DNA of 13,461 bases from RGIG8748 sp045576175 (GTDB lineage Bacteria > Bacillota > Clostridia > UMGS1810), in contig JAZNFW010000001.1 in the NCBI GenBank assembly GCA_045576175.1, positions 1 to 13,461 on the forward strand. The letters are read 5' to 3'. Numbering within the stretch: position 1 is the stretch's first letter; each line of letters begins with the position of its first letter. Made by a program: the position numbers and the translations under genes. Positions 5,439 through 13,201 of the stretch are shown one piece after another. The notes below the pieces were generated by a model. The model was given only the letters and a program-made list of their open reading frames with translations, was not told the DNA's origin and searched no databases.

Positions 5439-7277
5439 ATGCTCAAACAAAAAATAGAAAACCTTCTGCCGTTTGTGGAAAAGCCTTCTCGCTACACAGG
5501 CGGTGAACTAAATAGTGTAGTAAAGGACAAAAACTCTGTAGACATACGGGTGGCTTTCTGCTTTCCTGATGTGTATGAGGTTGGCATGAGCCATCTTGGT
5601 ATGAAGATACTCTACTCTCTTTTAAACGAGAGAGAAGACACCTGGTGCGAGAGAGTCTTTGCCCCCTGGACAGATATGGAAGATAAAATGAGAGAGAATT
5701 CCATTCCTCTTTTTGCCCTAGAGAGTAAAGACCCTGTGTCTTCGTTCGACATAGTTGCCTTTACGCTCCAGTATGAAATGAGCTATTCCAACATACTCAA
5801 TATGCTTTCGCTTGCGGAAATTCCTCTTCTTAAGAAAGACAGAAAAGAGTCAGATCCCTTTGTAACAATGGGCGGACCCTGTGCATACAGTGCAGAGTGC
5901 TTAAGTCCGTTTGTGGATTTCTTCCAGCTCGGCGAGGGCGAGGAAATGATGAACGAATGTATGGACGTTTATCTTGAGTGGAAAAAGAAAAACCTCCCAA
6001 GAGAAGAGTTTTTAAAAATGGTATCCAAGGTGGAGGGTGTGTATGTTCCGTCCTTCTACGATGTAAGCTACAATGAGGACGGCACCGTAAAGGCAATAGA
6101 TCCGCTTTATGACTTTGTGCCAAAGACAGTACGCAAAAGAGTTGTGGAGGATTTGGACAAGGCGTTTTACCCCGACAAATTTGTTGTGCCCTACACCGAA
6201 ATCGTGCACGACAGAATAATGCTCGAGGTGTTTAGAGGTTGCATACGCGGTTGCCGTTTCTGTCAGGCAGGTCAGATTTACAGACCTGTAAGAGAAAAAT
6301 CGCACGAAACCCTCATAAAGCAGGCAAAAGCCCTCTTAAAATCCACAGGATATGAGGAAATAAGCCTTTCTTCACTCAGCACATCGGACTACCGCTCACT
6401 AAAAGAGCTTACCGACGAGCTTCTTAAAATAACCGAAGAAAACCGTGTTAATATGGCACTCCCGTCACTTCGTCTTGACTCTTTTTCTATGGAGCTTATG
6501 GACAAGGTATCCAAGGTGCGCAAAAGCTCATTAACCTTTGCTCCCGAGGCGGGAACACAGAGAATGAGGGATGTTATAAACAAGGGCATAACCGAAGAAG
6601 ACCTTATGGCAAGTAGCGAAATGGCTTTTAAGGGCGGTTACAGTAACCTTAAGCTATACTTTATGATAGGTCTTCCTTTTGAAACAATAGAAGATGTGTG
6701 CGGTATTGCAGAGCTTAGCAAAAAGGTGGAGAGGGTATACAACAATATCCCCAAGGATATGCGTGCGCCGAACCTTAGGATTACGCTTTCCGTTTCTTCA
6801 TTCGTGCCCAAGGCATTCACCCCGTTCCAGTGGGCAAAGCAGGACACAATGGAGGAACTTAGAGTAAAACAGTATGCATTAAAAGACAACATAACCTCAA
6901 GGAAGATAAAGTACAACTACCACGAAGCACCCGTAAGTGTGCTTGAGGGTGTGTTTGCCCGTGGCGACAGACGCCTCTCGGATGTTCTTTTAAAAGCTCA
7001 CGAAAAGGGAATCCGCTTTGACGGATGGAGCGAATACTTTGATATGGAAAAGTGGACAGAGTGCTTTAAGGAATGCGGTCTTGAAATCGAGTTTTACACA
7101 AGGGAGCGCTCATTTGACGAAATTCTCCCCTGGGATATGATAGACATCGGTGTAAAAAAGAGCTTTCTTATAGAAGAAGCAAAGAGAGCACAGAGGGCAG
7201 AGGTTACGCCAAACTGCCGTGAAAAGTGTTCGGGATGCGGTGCAAATTGTTTCAAAGGCGGTGTGTGCTATGAGTAA
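5439..7277 (+). CDS. B12-binding-type radical SAM protein (TIGR03960 type)
   Basis: This 612-residue protein matches the TIGR03960 type of radical SAM protein, whose reaction is unknown. An N-terminal region (about 30-200) resembles a cobalamin-binding domain, with FPDVYEVGMSHLGMKILY. The radical SAM core follows with C268, C272 and C275 in GCIRGCRFCQAG, the three cysteines that bind the 4Fe-4S cluster and SAM. SFAPEAGTQRMRDVINKG (368-385) is also typical of the core. The C-terminus has a compact cysteine set (C593, C597, C600, C604, C610) that may bind a further metal cluster. Its last bases overlap the start of the DUF2344 gene; the two are often adjacent or fused, which points to a joint function. 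A good AAAGGA precedes the ATG. Confidence 0.92.
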   Translation: MLKQKIENLLPFVEKPSRYTGGELNSVVKDKNSVDIRVAFCFPDVYEVGMSHLGMKILYSLLNEREDTWCERVFAPWTDMEDKMRENSIPLFALESKDPVSSFDIVAFTLQYEMSYSNILNMLSLAEIPLLKKDRKESDPFVTMGGPCAYSAECLSPFVDFFQLGEGEEMMNECMDVYLEWKKKNLPREEFLKMVSKVEGVYVPSFYDVSYNEDGTVKAIDPLYDFVPKTVRKRVVEDLDKAFYPDKFVVPYTEIVHDRIMLEVFRGCIRGCRFCQAGQIYRPVREKSHETLIKQAKALLKSTGYEEISLSSLSTSDYRSLKELTDELLKITEENRVNMALPSLRLDSFSMELMDKVSKVRKSSLTFAPEAGTQRMRDVINKGITEEDLMASSEMAFKGGYSNLKLYFMIGLPFETIEDVCGIAELSKKVERVYNNIPKDMRAPNLRITLSVSSFVPKAFTPFQWAKQDTMEELRVKQYALKDNITSRKIKYNYHEAPVSVLEGVFARGDRRLSDVLLKAHEKGIRFDGWSEYFDMEKWTECFKECGLEIEFYTRERSFDEILPWDMIDIGVKKSFLIEEAKRAQRAEVTPNCREKCSGCGANCFKGGVCYE

Positions 7278-7920
7278 ATACAGACTTTGCTATACCGAGG
7301 GCGACGAGGTAAGGTTTATCTCGCATCTGGACTTTATGCGCACAGCGCAAAGAATATTCAGAAGAGCTAATCTACCTGTTAAATACTCCGAGGGCTTTAA
7401 TCCTCATATGGTTATGACCATAGGACTTCCCCTTTCTGTAGGCACATCTACCGAGTGCGACTGCCTTGAAATTGAGCTTACACAAGAGGTAGATACATCT
7501 TTGGCACTAAAGAGCATAAACGAGGCGTGCCCAAGTGGTATAAGCTTTTTGGGTATGAAGGATGCACAGGGTTTAAAACCTCTTCATCTTATAGACAGTG
7601 CGGTGTATGAAGCTAACTTTACAACCAGCAAAGAGATAGGTCTATTAGAATATATATCTGCACCCTGTGTTATGATAGAAAAGAAATCCAAAAGAAAGAT
7701 AAACGAAGTAAACATAAAAGATTATGTAAGAAATATCACCATAGAGGAAACCGACGGAAAAAGCCACAAGGTAAAAATGCACATAAATGCAGGCAACACA
7801 TCCAACCTAAAGCCCGAACTTGTGCTAAAATCTATGGCAGACTTTTTCTCCTGCAGTGTTTCCGATATAAACATAGTAAGAAAAGAAATATATTTTGATG
7901 ATATGACAAGGGTGTTTTAA
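7270..7920 (+). CDS. DUF2344 (TIGR03936) protein
   Basis: This 216-residue protein belongs to the DUF2344 family, whose function is unknown. The N-terminal half has the family hallmarks: YRLCYTEGDEVRFISHLD, a following RTAQRIFRRA, and YSEGFNPHMVMTIGLPLSVG. The start overlaps the end of the radical SAM gene by eight bases, with AAAGGCGGTG upstream, which implies coupled translation. A GTG 51 bases further upstream is in frame but would lengthen the protein beyond its family. The linkage to a radical SAM partner suggests that it presents a substrate or helps in RNA or protein modification; that is inference only. Confidence 0.9.
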   Translation: MSKYRLCYTEGDEVRFISHLDFMRTAQRIFRRANLPVKYSEGFNPHMVMTIGLPLSVGTSTECDCLEIELTQEVDTSLALKSINEACPSGISFLGMKDAQGLKPLHLIDSAVYEANFTTSKEIGLLEYISAPCVMIEKKSKRKINEVNIKDYVRNITIEETDGKSHKVKMHINAGNTSNLKPELVLKSMADFFSCSVSDINIVRKEIYFDDMTRVF

Positions 7921-7921
7921 A

Positions 7922-9904
7922 ATGGATTACGCTTCTCTCAAAAAGGAAATAGCTTACCACAGCCACCAGTACTATGTTCTGGACAACCCCACCATAACAG
8001 ATGCCGAGTACGATGCTCTTATGCGTAAACTAATAGATTACGAGAGGGAGCATCCTGAGGTGGTAACGGCCGACTCTCCCTCGCAGAAAATAGGCGGAGT
8101 AATACTGGACGGCTTCAAATCCGTACCCCACGCTGTTGCTATGCAGAGCCTTCAGGACGCATTCTCGCACGATGAGGTTCGAGATTTTGACAAGAGGGTA
8201 ACCGACGCCCTCGGCAGAAAAACCGAGTACGCCGTAGAGCACAAGATAGACGGTCTCTCCGTTTCGCTTGAATACGAAAATTCCGTTTTCGTGCGAGGCT
8301 CCACAAGGGGCGATGGCTTTGTGGGCGAGGATGTAACCGAAAATTTAAAAACTATTATGTCCATACCCCTAAGGCTTATGGAGGATGTGGAATATCTCGA
8401 GGTAAGAGGCGAGGTGTTTATATCCAAGGAAAACTTTAAAAAGATAAACGACCTTAGAGAAAAAGAAGGCGAGAGCACCTTTGCAAATCCCAGAAATGCG
8501 GCGGCAGGCTCACTTCGTCAGCTGGACAGCTCCGTTGCAAAAGAAAGACGGCTTGATATATTCATATTCAACATTCAGTCTGTCCGCGGAAGAGAGTTTT
8601 CCACACACCTTGAGGGACTTGAATTTTTGCGAAAATGCGGTTTCAAGGTAATTGGCTCAAAGACTGCTTTTAGTAGCATCGAAGATGCACTAAAAGAGGT
8701 TGAGGCAATCGGCGAAAACCGCCCCAATCTCTACTACGATATAGACGGTGCAGTAATTAAGGTAAATTCCCTCTCCGACAGAGATGCCCTTGGCTCCAAT
8801 GCCAAAACGCCCAAATGGGCAATTGCATTTAAATACCCTGCCGAACAGAAGGAAACCACCATAAATGATATAGTAATACAGGTTGGCAGAACAGGTGTTC
8901 TTACACCCAATGCCGAGTTTGACCCTGTTACCGTTTCGGGCAGTGTCATAGCCCGTGCCACACTTCACAACGAGGATTATATAAAACAAAAGGATATCCG
9001 TATAGGCGACAGAGTTCTTGTGCAAAAGGCAGGCGACATTATTCCCGAGGTTGTAAGAGTTCTTGCCGACAGGCGAGACGGAACAGAAAAGGCATTTACT
9101 ATGCCCAAGCAGTGCCCTGTATGCTTATATCCTGTTCACCGTGAGGATGGCGAGGCAGCTGTAAGATGCACAAATCCTCTATGCCGTGCACAGCTTGCAA
9201 GAAGCATTGAGCACTTTGTGTCAAGAGACGCTATGGACATAGAGGGCATGGGACCGTCCGTGGTAGAAAAGCTTATGGAAGCAGGACTTGTAGAGAGCTG
9301 TGCCGACCTCTACACTCTTAAAGCAGAGGATATTGCATCTCTCGAAAAGATGGGCAAAAAAAGTGCAGACAATCTCATAGGAGCACTGGAAAAATCCAAA
9401 TCAAACGATATGCCAAGGCTTCTCTTCGCTTTGGGCATAAGGCACATAGGTCTTACCGCCGCAAAGAATATATCAAAGGCGGTTGGAAGCTTTGACAGAC
9501 TTTTTGAAATTACAACCGAGGAGCTTTGCACCATAGAAGATGTGGGCGAAAAAATGGCAAAGAGCCTTGTGGACTTCTTTAGTCTGGAGAGCACAAAAGA
9601 GCTTATAGAGTCGCTTAAGGTGGCGGGCGTAAATATGAGTCTTCTTGGCATCGACGAGCCAAAGAGCACATCGCTTTCGGGCAAAACCTTTGTAATAACA
9701 GGCACTCTGCCCACTTTAAGCCGAAAGGATGCACAAAACCTAATCGAAGAAAATGGCGGCAAGGTGTCCGGCTCTGTATCCAAAAAAACCGATTACCTTC
9801 TCTCTGGCGAAGAGGCGGGTAGCAAGCTTCAAAAGGCCATAGATTTGTCGGTGCCTGTGATTTCGGAGGAAGATTTATACAATCTTTTAAAAGGTGACAT
9901 ATAA
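7922..9904 (+). CDS. ligA: NAD-dependent DNA ligase
   Basis: This 660-residue enzyme seals nicks in double-stranded DNA with NAD as cofactor, in replication and repair. Domains in order: the NAD-gripping Ia domain (YHSHQYYVLDNPTITDAEYD, 12-31), the adenylation domain with the active-site lysine K108 in KIDG, an OB fold (about 310-395), a four-cysteine zinc finger (C398, C401, C416, C421), helix-hairpin-helix repeats (about 430-580) and a C-terminal BRCT domain (584-660, FVITGTL). All are present and the length is normal. The ATG is one base after the DUF2344 stop codon, so it is very likely cotranscribed. The position downstream of the radical SAM pair is unusual, since ligA is more often next to pcrA or gat genes. 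Confidence 0.97.
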   Translation: MDYASLKKEIAYHSHQYYVLDNPTITDAEYDALMRKLIDYEREHPEVVTADSPSQKIGGVILDGFKSVPHAVAMQSLQDAFSHDEVRDFDKRVTDALGRKTEYAVEHKIDGLSVSLEYENSVFVRGSTRGDGFVGEDVTENLKTIMSIPLRLMEDVEYLEVRGEVFISKENFKKINDLREKEGESTFANPRNAAAGSLRQLDSSVAKERRLDIFIFNIQSVRGREFSTHLEGLEFLRKCGFKVIGSKTAFSSIEDALKEVEAIGENRPNLYYDIDGAVIKVNSLSDRDALGSNAKTPKWAIAFKYPAEQKETTINDIVIQVGRTGVLTPNAEFDPVTVSGSVIARATLHNEDYIKQKDIRIGDRVLVQKAGDIIPEVVRVLADRRDGTEKAFTMPKQCPVCLYPVHREDGEAAVRCTNPLCRAQLARSIEHFVSRDAMDIEGMGPSVVEKLMEAGLVESCADLYTLKAEDIASLEKMGKKSADNLIGALEKSKSNDMPRLLFALGIRHIGLTAAKNISKAVGSFDRLFEITTEELCTIEDVGEKMAKSLVDFFSLESTKELIESLKVAGVNMSLLGIDEPKSTSLSGKTFVITGTLPTLSRKDAQNLIEENGGKVSGSVSKKTDYLLSGEEAGSKLQKAIDLSVPVISEEDLYNLLKGDI

Positions 9905-9951
9905 ATTTAATAAAAATGCACTAAAAGACTTTATAATTTAATGCATAACAT

Positions 9952-9993
9952 ACAAAATGCTCTATAGGTACTTGCGTACTGAGAGCATTTTGT
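9952..9993 (+). terminator. Hairpin after ligA, overlapping the serC promoter
   Basis: A perfect 12-bp inverted repeat (9952-9963 with 9982-9993) encloses a further small stem around GTAC. An A-rich start and TTTTGTGT end would allow intrinsic termination for ligA in the plus direction. The loop and the right arm also contain the possible serC promoter, so the repeat could double as a regulatory site. Confidence 0.5.
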
Positions 9994-10000
9994 GTATAAT
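9972..10000 (+). promoter_or_regulatory. Probable serC-serA promoter
   Basis: TTGCGT (9972-9977), a 17-nt spacer and a perfect TATAAT (9995-10000) lie 73 bases before serC. The -35 box falls in the loop of the inverted repeat noted above. A further 7-bp hairpin with an all-T loop (10025-10031 with 10039-10045) is in the leader. No riboswitch is recognised. Confidence 0.5.
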
Positions 10001-10072
10001 GATAATACATTTTACCTTTTACCAGTTATAGTTTTTTTCTATAACAAGAATAGAATTGGAGGCGTTTAGGTA

Positions 10073-11158
10073 ATGAACAGAGTTTACAATTTTTCCGCAG
10101 GTCCGTCTGCACTTCCCCTGCCCGTTCTTGAGCAGGCTCAAAAGGAGCTTATTTGTCACGGCACATCAGGAATGTCCGTTATGGAAATGAGCCATCGTTC
10201 AGGTGCATATCAGGCTATCATAGACGAGTGCGAGGCATCTCTTCGCTCACTTCTGGCAATTCCCGATAACTACAAGGTTCTCTTCCTTCAGGGCGGAGCT
10301 TCCAGCCAGTTTGCCATGATTCCCATGAACCTCTTTAACAAGAGCAAAAAGGCAGATTGCGTAGTTACAGGCGCATGGGCAAAGAAGTTTAGCAAGGAAG
10401 CAGCAAAATACGGCGATGTAAAGGTTATAGCATCCTCCGAGGATAAGACCTTCTCCTATATCCCCAAGCTCGACAAGAGCACATTCACTCCCGATGCAGA
10501 TTTCTTCCACATAACATACAACAACACAATCTACGGAACTAAGTTCTCTACTCTTCCCGAAGTAGGAAATGTTCCCCTCGTTGCAGATATGTCCTCTTCC
10601 ATATTGAGTGAGCCTGTGGATGTATCCAAGTTTGGCATTATATATGCAGGTGCGCAGAAGAATATGGCTCCTGCAGGTCTTACAGTTGTTATAGTAAGAG
10701 AAGATTTAATAGGAAACGCTATGGACATTACACCCACAATGTTCGACTACAAGATACACGCAGAAAACGGCTCTATGTACAACACACCCCCCACATATCC
10801 CATATACATCTGCGGACTTGTGTGCAAGTGGCTTGAGAGCCTTGGCGGTCTTAGCGCTATGAAAGCTATAAACGAAGAAAAGGCTTCTATAATATACAAC
10901 TATCTTGACGAATCTAATATGTTTAATGCTACAGTTGCCGCTAAGGAAGACCGTTCACTTATGAATGTTCCCTTTATCACGGGCGACGATGAATTAAATG
11001 CAAAGTTTATAAAGGAAGCTGCAGCAAACGGCTTTGTAAACCTCAAAGGTCACAGAAGCGTAGGCGGTATGAGAGCTAGCATCTACAATGCTATGGGTGT
11101 AGACGGTGTTAAGGCTCTTGTAGACTTTATGAAGAAGTTTGAATTAGAAAATAAGTAA
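10073..11158 (+). CDS. serC: Phosphoserine aminotransferase
   Basis: This 361-residue PLP enzyme transfers an amino group from glutamate to 3-phosphohydroxypyruvate, giving phosphoserine, and can act in vitamin B6 synthesis in some bacteria. The start VYNFSAGPSALP and the motif GTSGMSVMEMSHRS (30-43) are typical. K196 in GAQKNMAPAG is the expected PLP lysine, and D172 in VADMSS would contact the cofactor ring. The length is normal. TTGGAGG precedes the ATG by 10 nt. serA follows after 12 bases. No serB phosphatase gene is in the window. Confidence 0.97.
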   Translation: MNRVYNFSAGPSALPLPVLEQAQKELICHGTSGMSVMEMSHRSGAYQAIIDECEASLRSLLAIPDNYKVLFLQGGASSQFAMIPMNLFNKSKKADCVVTGAWAKKFSKEAAKYGDVKVIASSEDKTFSYIPKLDKSTFTPDADFFHITYNNTIYGTKFSTLPEVGNVPLVADMSSSILSEPVDVSKFGIIYAGAQKNMAPAGLTVVIVREDLIGNAMDITPTMFDYKIHAENGSMYNTPPTYPIYICGLVCKWLESLGGLSAMKAINEEKASIIYNYLDESNMFNATVAAKEDRSLMNVPFITGDDELNAKFIKEAAANGFVNLKGHRSVGGMRASIYNAMGVDGVKALVDFMKKFELENK

Positions 11159-11170
11159 GGTGGTTTTAAA

Positions 11171-12340
11171 ATGTACGAGGTATTAACTTTAAATAAAATA
11201 GCAAAATGCGGTCTCGATATGCTTGACAGCGACATATTCACAGTGACCGATGCATCCGAAAATCCCGACGGCATAATCTTAAGAAGCTTTTCTATGCACG
11301 AAATGGAAATTCCAAAGAGCCTTAAGGCTGTTGCAAGAGCAGGTGCGGGTGTAAACAATATTCCGATAGACAAAATGACTCAAATGGGTATCCCCGTGTT
11401 CAACACACCCGGTGCAAATGCAAATGCCGTTGCAGAGCTTGCAATTGCAGGTCTTCTTATGGCATCCAGAAAGATAAATGACGGCATAAACTGGGCAAAG
11501 ACCTTAAAGGGCGAGGGTGCAAATGTAGGCAAGCTTGTAGAAAAAGGCAAGAGTGCCTATACAGGCCCCGAAATAAAGGGCAAGACTCTTGGCGTAATAG
11601 GTCTTGGCGCAATAGGCGTTATGGTGGCAAACTATGCCGTGGCACTCGGTATGAATGTAATAGGCTATGACCCCTACATTTCGGTAGATGCTGCATGGTC
11701 TCTCTCCGGAGCGGTTAAAAAGTCAGCTGACATAAAGGCTCTTGTATCCAAGTGCGACTACATTACAATGCATCTTCCTCTTCTTGACTCCACAAGGGGT
11801 ATGATAAACGAAGAGCTTATGGACTGCATGGAAGACGGCGTGAGAATTCTCAACTTCTCAAGAGGCGAGCTTGTAGACAATGCCGATATGAAAAAGGCTC
11901 TCGAGCTGGGAAAGGTTGCATGCTATGTAACAGACTTCCCCTCGGAAGAAACTCTTGATATGCCAAACACTGTTAACATTCCTCACCTTGGTGCTTCCAC
12001 ACCCGAGGCTGAAGACAACTGTGCAGTTATGGCAGCAAAAGAGCTCTCCGACTTTATGTGCACAGGTAACATACGAAATTCTGTAAACTATCCCAACTGC
12101 GAAATGGCTATGGGTGGTAAATACCGTGTTACAGTAGCTCACAAGAATATGCCAAATATGCTTGCAGATTTCTCTGCACTTTTCTCCGATGCAAATATAA
12201 ATATCATAAATATGATAAATAAGTCTAAGGGTGAAAATGCATATACTATGATAGATGCGGATAGTATTCCCGATGGCATCGAAGAGAAGATAGAGGCTAC
12301 AGAAGGTGTGCAGAGAGTAAGAGTTATTAAAAGTATATAA
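11171..12340 (+). CDS. serA: D-3-phosphoglycerate dehydrogenase
   Basis: This 389-residue NAD-dependent enzyme oxidises 3-phosphoglycerate to 3-phosphohydroxypyruvate, the first step of serine synthesis. The NAD fold is seen in GLGAIG (144-149), with D167 as the likely ribose contact. The catalytic set is R231 (NFSRGELVD), E260 and H272 (PHLGASTPE). An ACT domain (about 318-389, YRVTVAHKNMPNMLADFSAL) ends the protein and would sense serine or another amino acid. It is a short form, with no intervening domain. AAGGTGG precedes the ATG. With serC directly upstream, the pathway identity is firm against other 2-hydroxyacid dehydrogenases. Confidence 0.94.
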   Translation: MYEVLTLNKIAKCGLDMLDSDIFTVTDASENPDGIILRSFSMHEMEIPKSLKAVARAGAGVNNIPIDKMTQMGIPVFNTPGANANAVAELAIAGLLMASRKINDGINWAKTLKGEGANVGKLVEKGKSAYTGPEIKGKTLGVIGLGAIGVMVANYAVALGMNVIGYDPYISVDAAWSLSGAVKKSADIKALVSKCDYITMHLPLLDSTRGMINEELMDCMEDGVRILNFSRGELVDNADMKKALELGKVACYVTDFPSEETLDMPNTVNIPHLGASTPEAEDNCAVMAAKELSDFMCTGNIRNSVNYPNCEMAMGGKYRVTVAHKNMPNMLADFSALFSDANINIINMINKSKGENAYTMIDADSIPDGIEEKIEATEGVQRVRVIKSI

Positions 12341-12359
12341 TCTCTAGGAATGTAAAAGA

Positions 12360-12475
12360 AAGCGCAGAGCGCTTATAGGCTAGGTTACACAAGTTTAATT
12401 GTGATAAATAGCTGTAAAACCAAAATATGTAGGAATCTGCATTTGCAGATTCCTATTTTTTTATAGCCTATAAGC
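12360..12475. repeat. Nested inverted repeats around the serA terminator
   Basis: A perfect 12-bp inverted repeat (12371-12382 with 12464-12475) encloses a 5-bp hairpin (12388-12403) and the serA terminator hairpin. A small 6-bp GC hairpin (12360-12365 with 12369-12374) overlaps its left arm. The layout could be a processed 3' end or a small mobile palindromic element. Confidence 0.55.
12430..12462 (+). terminator. Intrinsic terminator of serC-serA
   Basis: A perfect inverted repeat (12430-12441 with 12444-12455) is followed at once by seven T bases. It lies 90 bases after the serA stop codon and is the clear end of the serine operon. Confidence 0.9.
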
Positions 12476-12477
12476 TC

Positions 12478-12561
12478 TAAGCGAACTTCACCTCTCGACG
12501 TACCTTTGTACGCCTTCGGGTCCCCCTCGCAAGCAAGGCTTGCTTCGGTTTAGTTCGCTTA
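12478..12561. repeat. Palindromic intergenic element
   Basis: A perfect 10-bp inverted repeat (12478-12487 with 12552-12561) bounds an 84-bp GC-richer element with internal hairpins (12499-12503 with 12508-12512; 12529-12534 with 12538-12543). It has the look of a dispersed palindromic repeat, but a second copy is not in the window. The following 90 bases (12562-12651) hold only a 7-bp hairpin (12616-12622 with 12630-12636) and no gene. Confidence 0.55.
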
Positions 12562-12651
12562 TTCTGCATCTTTTTTTACATCCCTTTCCTTGAACAGTTT
12601 GGTGACGGACACTTTTTGTTGCATTAACCGCAACAATAGTGGAGCTTTTAC

Positions 12652-12680
12652 TTGCAATTTATTTTTTTGTGTGTTATACT
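12652..12680 (+). promoter_or_regulatory. SigA-type promoter of the leader RNA
   Basis: TTGCAA (12652-12657), a 17-nt spacer and TATACT (12675-12680) make a good housekeeping promoter. Predicted start near 12687 coincides with the left foot of the long hairpin that follows. Confidence 0.7.
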
Positions 12681-12685
12681 ACATT

Positions 12686-12837
12686 TGCGACACATTTGAA
12701 TAATATTGCCATAATAGGTGCATTTTACATTGGTAAAAATGCATCCTCTATTTTGCACCTATTTGGCGTAAAAATGTGTCGCAGCATTTGAGGCTATGCA
12801 TTTTTCGTGCGTGGCTTCGGCTGCGCACTTTTTTATT
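12686..12837 (+). ncRNA. Long-hairpin small RNA or attenuator leader
   Basis: Right after the promoter comes a nearly continuous hairpin. It has a 12-bp foot (12686-12697 with 12772-12783), an asymmetric loop, a 14-bp middle helix with one bulge (12708-12722 with 12754-12767) and a 6-bp tip (12723-12728 with 12733-12738). The tip can extend by pairing 12719-12722 with 12740-12743, at the cost of the middle helix, so two folds compete. An intrinsic terminator ends the unit at about 150 nt. It may be a free small RNA or a transcription-attenuation leader for the small gene that follows. No known riboswitch class is recognised. Confidence 0.6.
12807..12837 (+). terminator. UUCG-loop terminator before the small gene
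   Basis: A 9-bp stem (12807-12815 with 12820-12828) is closed by a TTCG tetraloop and followed by TTTTTTATT. The ribosome site GGGAG (12838-12842) of the next gene begins directly after it, a layout typical of transcription attenuators. Confidence 0.88.
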
Positions 12838-12851
12838 GGGAGAAACAAGGA

Positions 12852-13085
12852 ATGAACATAAAACTTGAACTTTTAAGAAACTACATATGCGATTTTGTAA
12901 ATAACAATTTGGAAGATTTTGAAATAGATGCTTCCCAAATCGCCGATACAACGGCTATACAGATTCTATCTGAGATACAAAAAGTAATTAAGAATGAAAA
13001 TCATTCTGATTTTGATGTAGTAGAAAAAATTGTTTGTATTTTTGAAAGGTACAATATAGATTGTGGTGGATGTCACGATTTTTGA
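12852..13085 (+). CDS. Small protein of unknown function, CGGCHDF tail
   Basis: I do not recognise this 77-residue protein. It is acidic, predicted largely helical from its Leu/Ile/Val spacing (LELLRNYICDFVNNN, then TAIQILSEIQKVIKN), has no signal peptide or membrane segment and ends with CGGCHDF, where two cysteines and a histidine could bind a metal or be redox active. ATG was chosen because GGGAG lies 9 nt upstream; an in-frame GTG at 12807 would read through the terminator stem. Codon use looks coding, but no neighbour confirms it. A leader with a terminator stands directly upstream, so expression may be conditional. Confidence 0.6.
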   Translation: MNIKLELLRNYICDFVNNNLEDFEIDASQIADTTAIQILSEIQKVIKNENHSDFDVVEKIVCIFERYNIDCGGCHDF

Positions 13086-13108
13086 ACACATTGGGGAGGG
13101 GGATTTTA

Positions 13109-13199
13109 ATGCAGAATGCAGAGTGCAGAATGCAGAATGGAGAATGTGGAGTGCAGAATGCAGAATTCATAATTCAGCATTTTGCATTTTGCATTTTAA
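13109..13199. repeat. Run of 7-bp tandem repeats
   Basis: Thirteen consecutive 7-base units stay in phase. The first eight are variants of ATGCAGA; the last five shift through ATTCATA and ATTCAGC to ATTTTGC. Around 13170 the sequence turns into an imperfect inverted copy of itself, so it can form a hairpin. Reading frames over it give repetitive peptides on the minus strand and are not genes. Similar heptamer repeats are known between genes in other bacteria, such as cyanobacteria. Confidence 0.85.
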
Positions 13200-13201
13200 A
13201 T

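Noticed and set aside
8690..9025. Long minus-strand frames inside ligA (also 9310-9783 and 8152-8478)
   Set aside because: They are opposite-strand shadows of a complete, conserved ligase gene, with no ribosome site and no recognisable product.
12591..12612. Possible remnant of a transposase flank (GGTGACGGACAC)
   Set aside because: The similarity to sequences seen near Y1-type transposases is from memory and short, and no transposase remnant is in the surroundings.
12686..12783. Miniature transposable element reading of the long hairpin
   Set aside because: The 12-bp ends could be terminal repeats, but no direct target-site duplication is found at the borders, and promoter and terminator are placed as in an RNA gene. 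Not excluded without genome copies.
12988..13170. 60-residue minus-strand reading frame with repeated CxxHSAFC-like units
   Set aside because: The product is a translation of the 7-bp tandem repeats and overlaps the small plus-strand gene.
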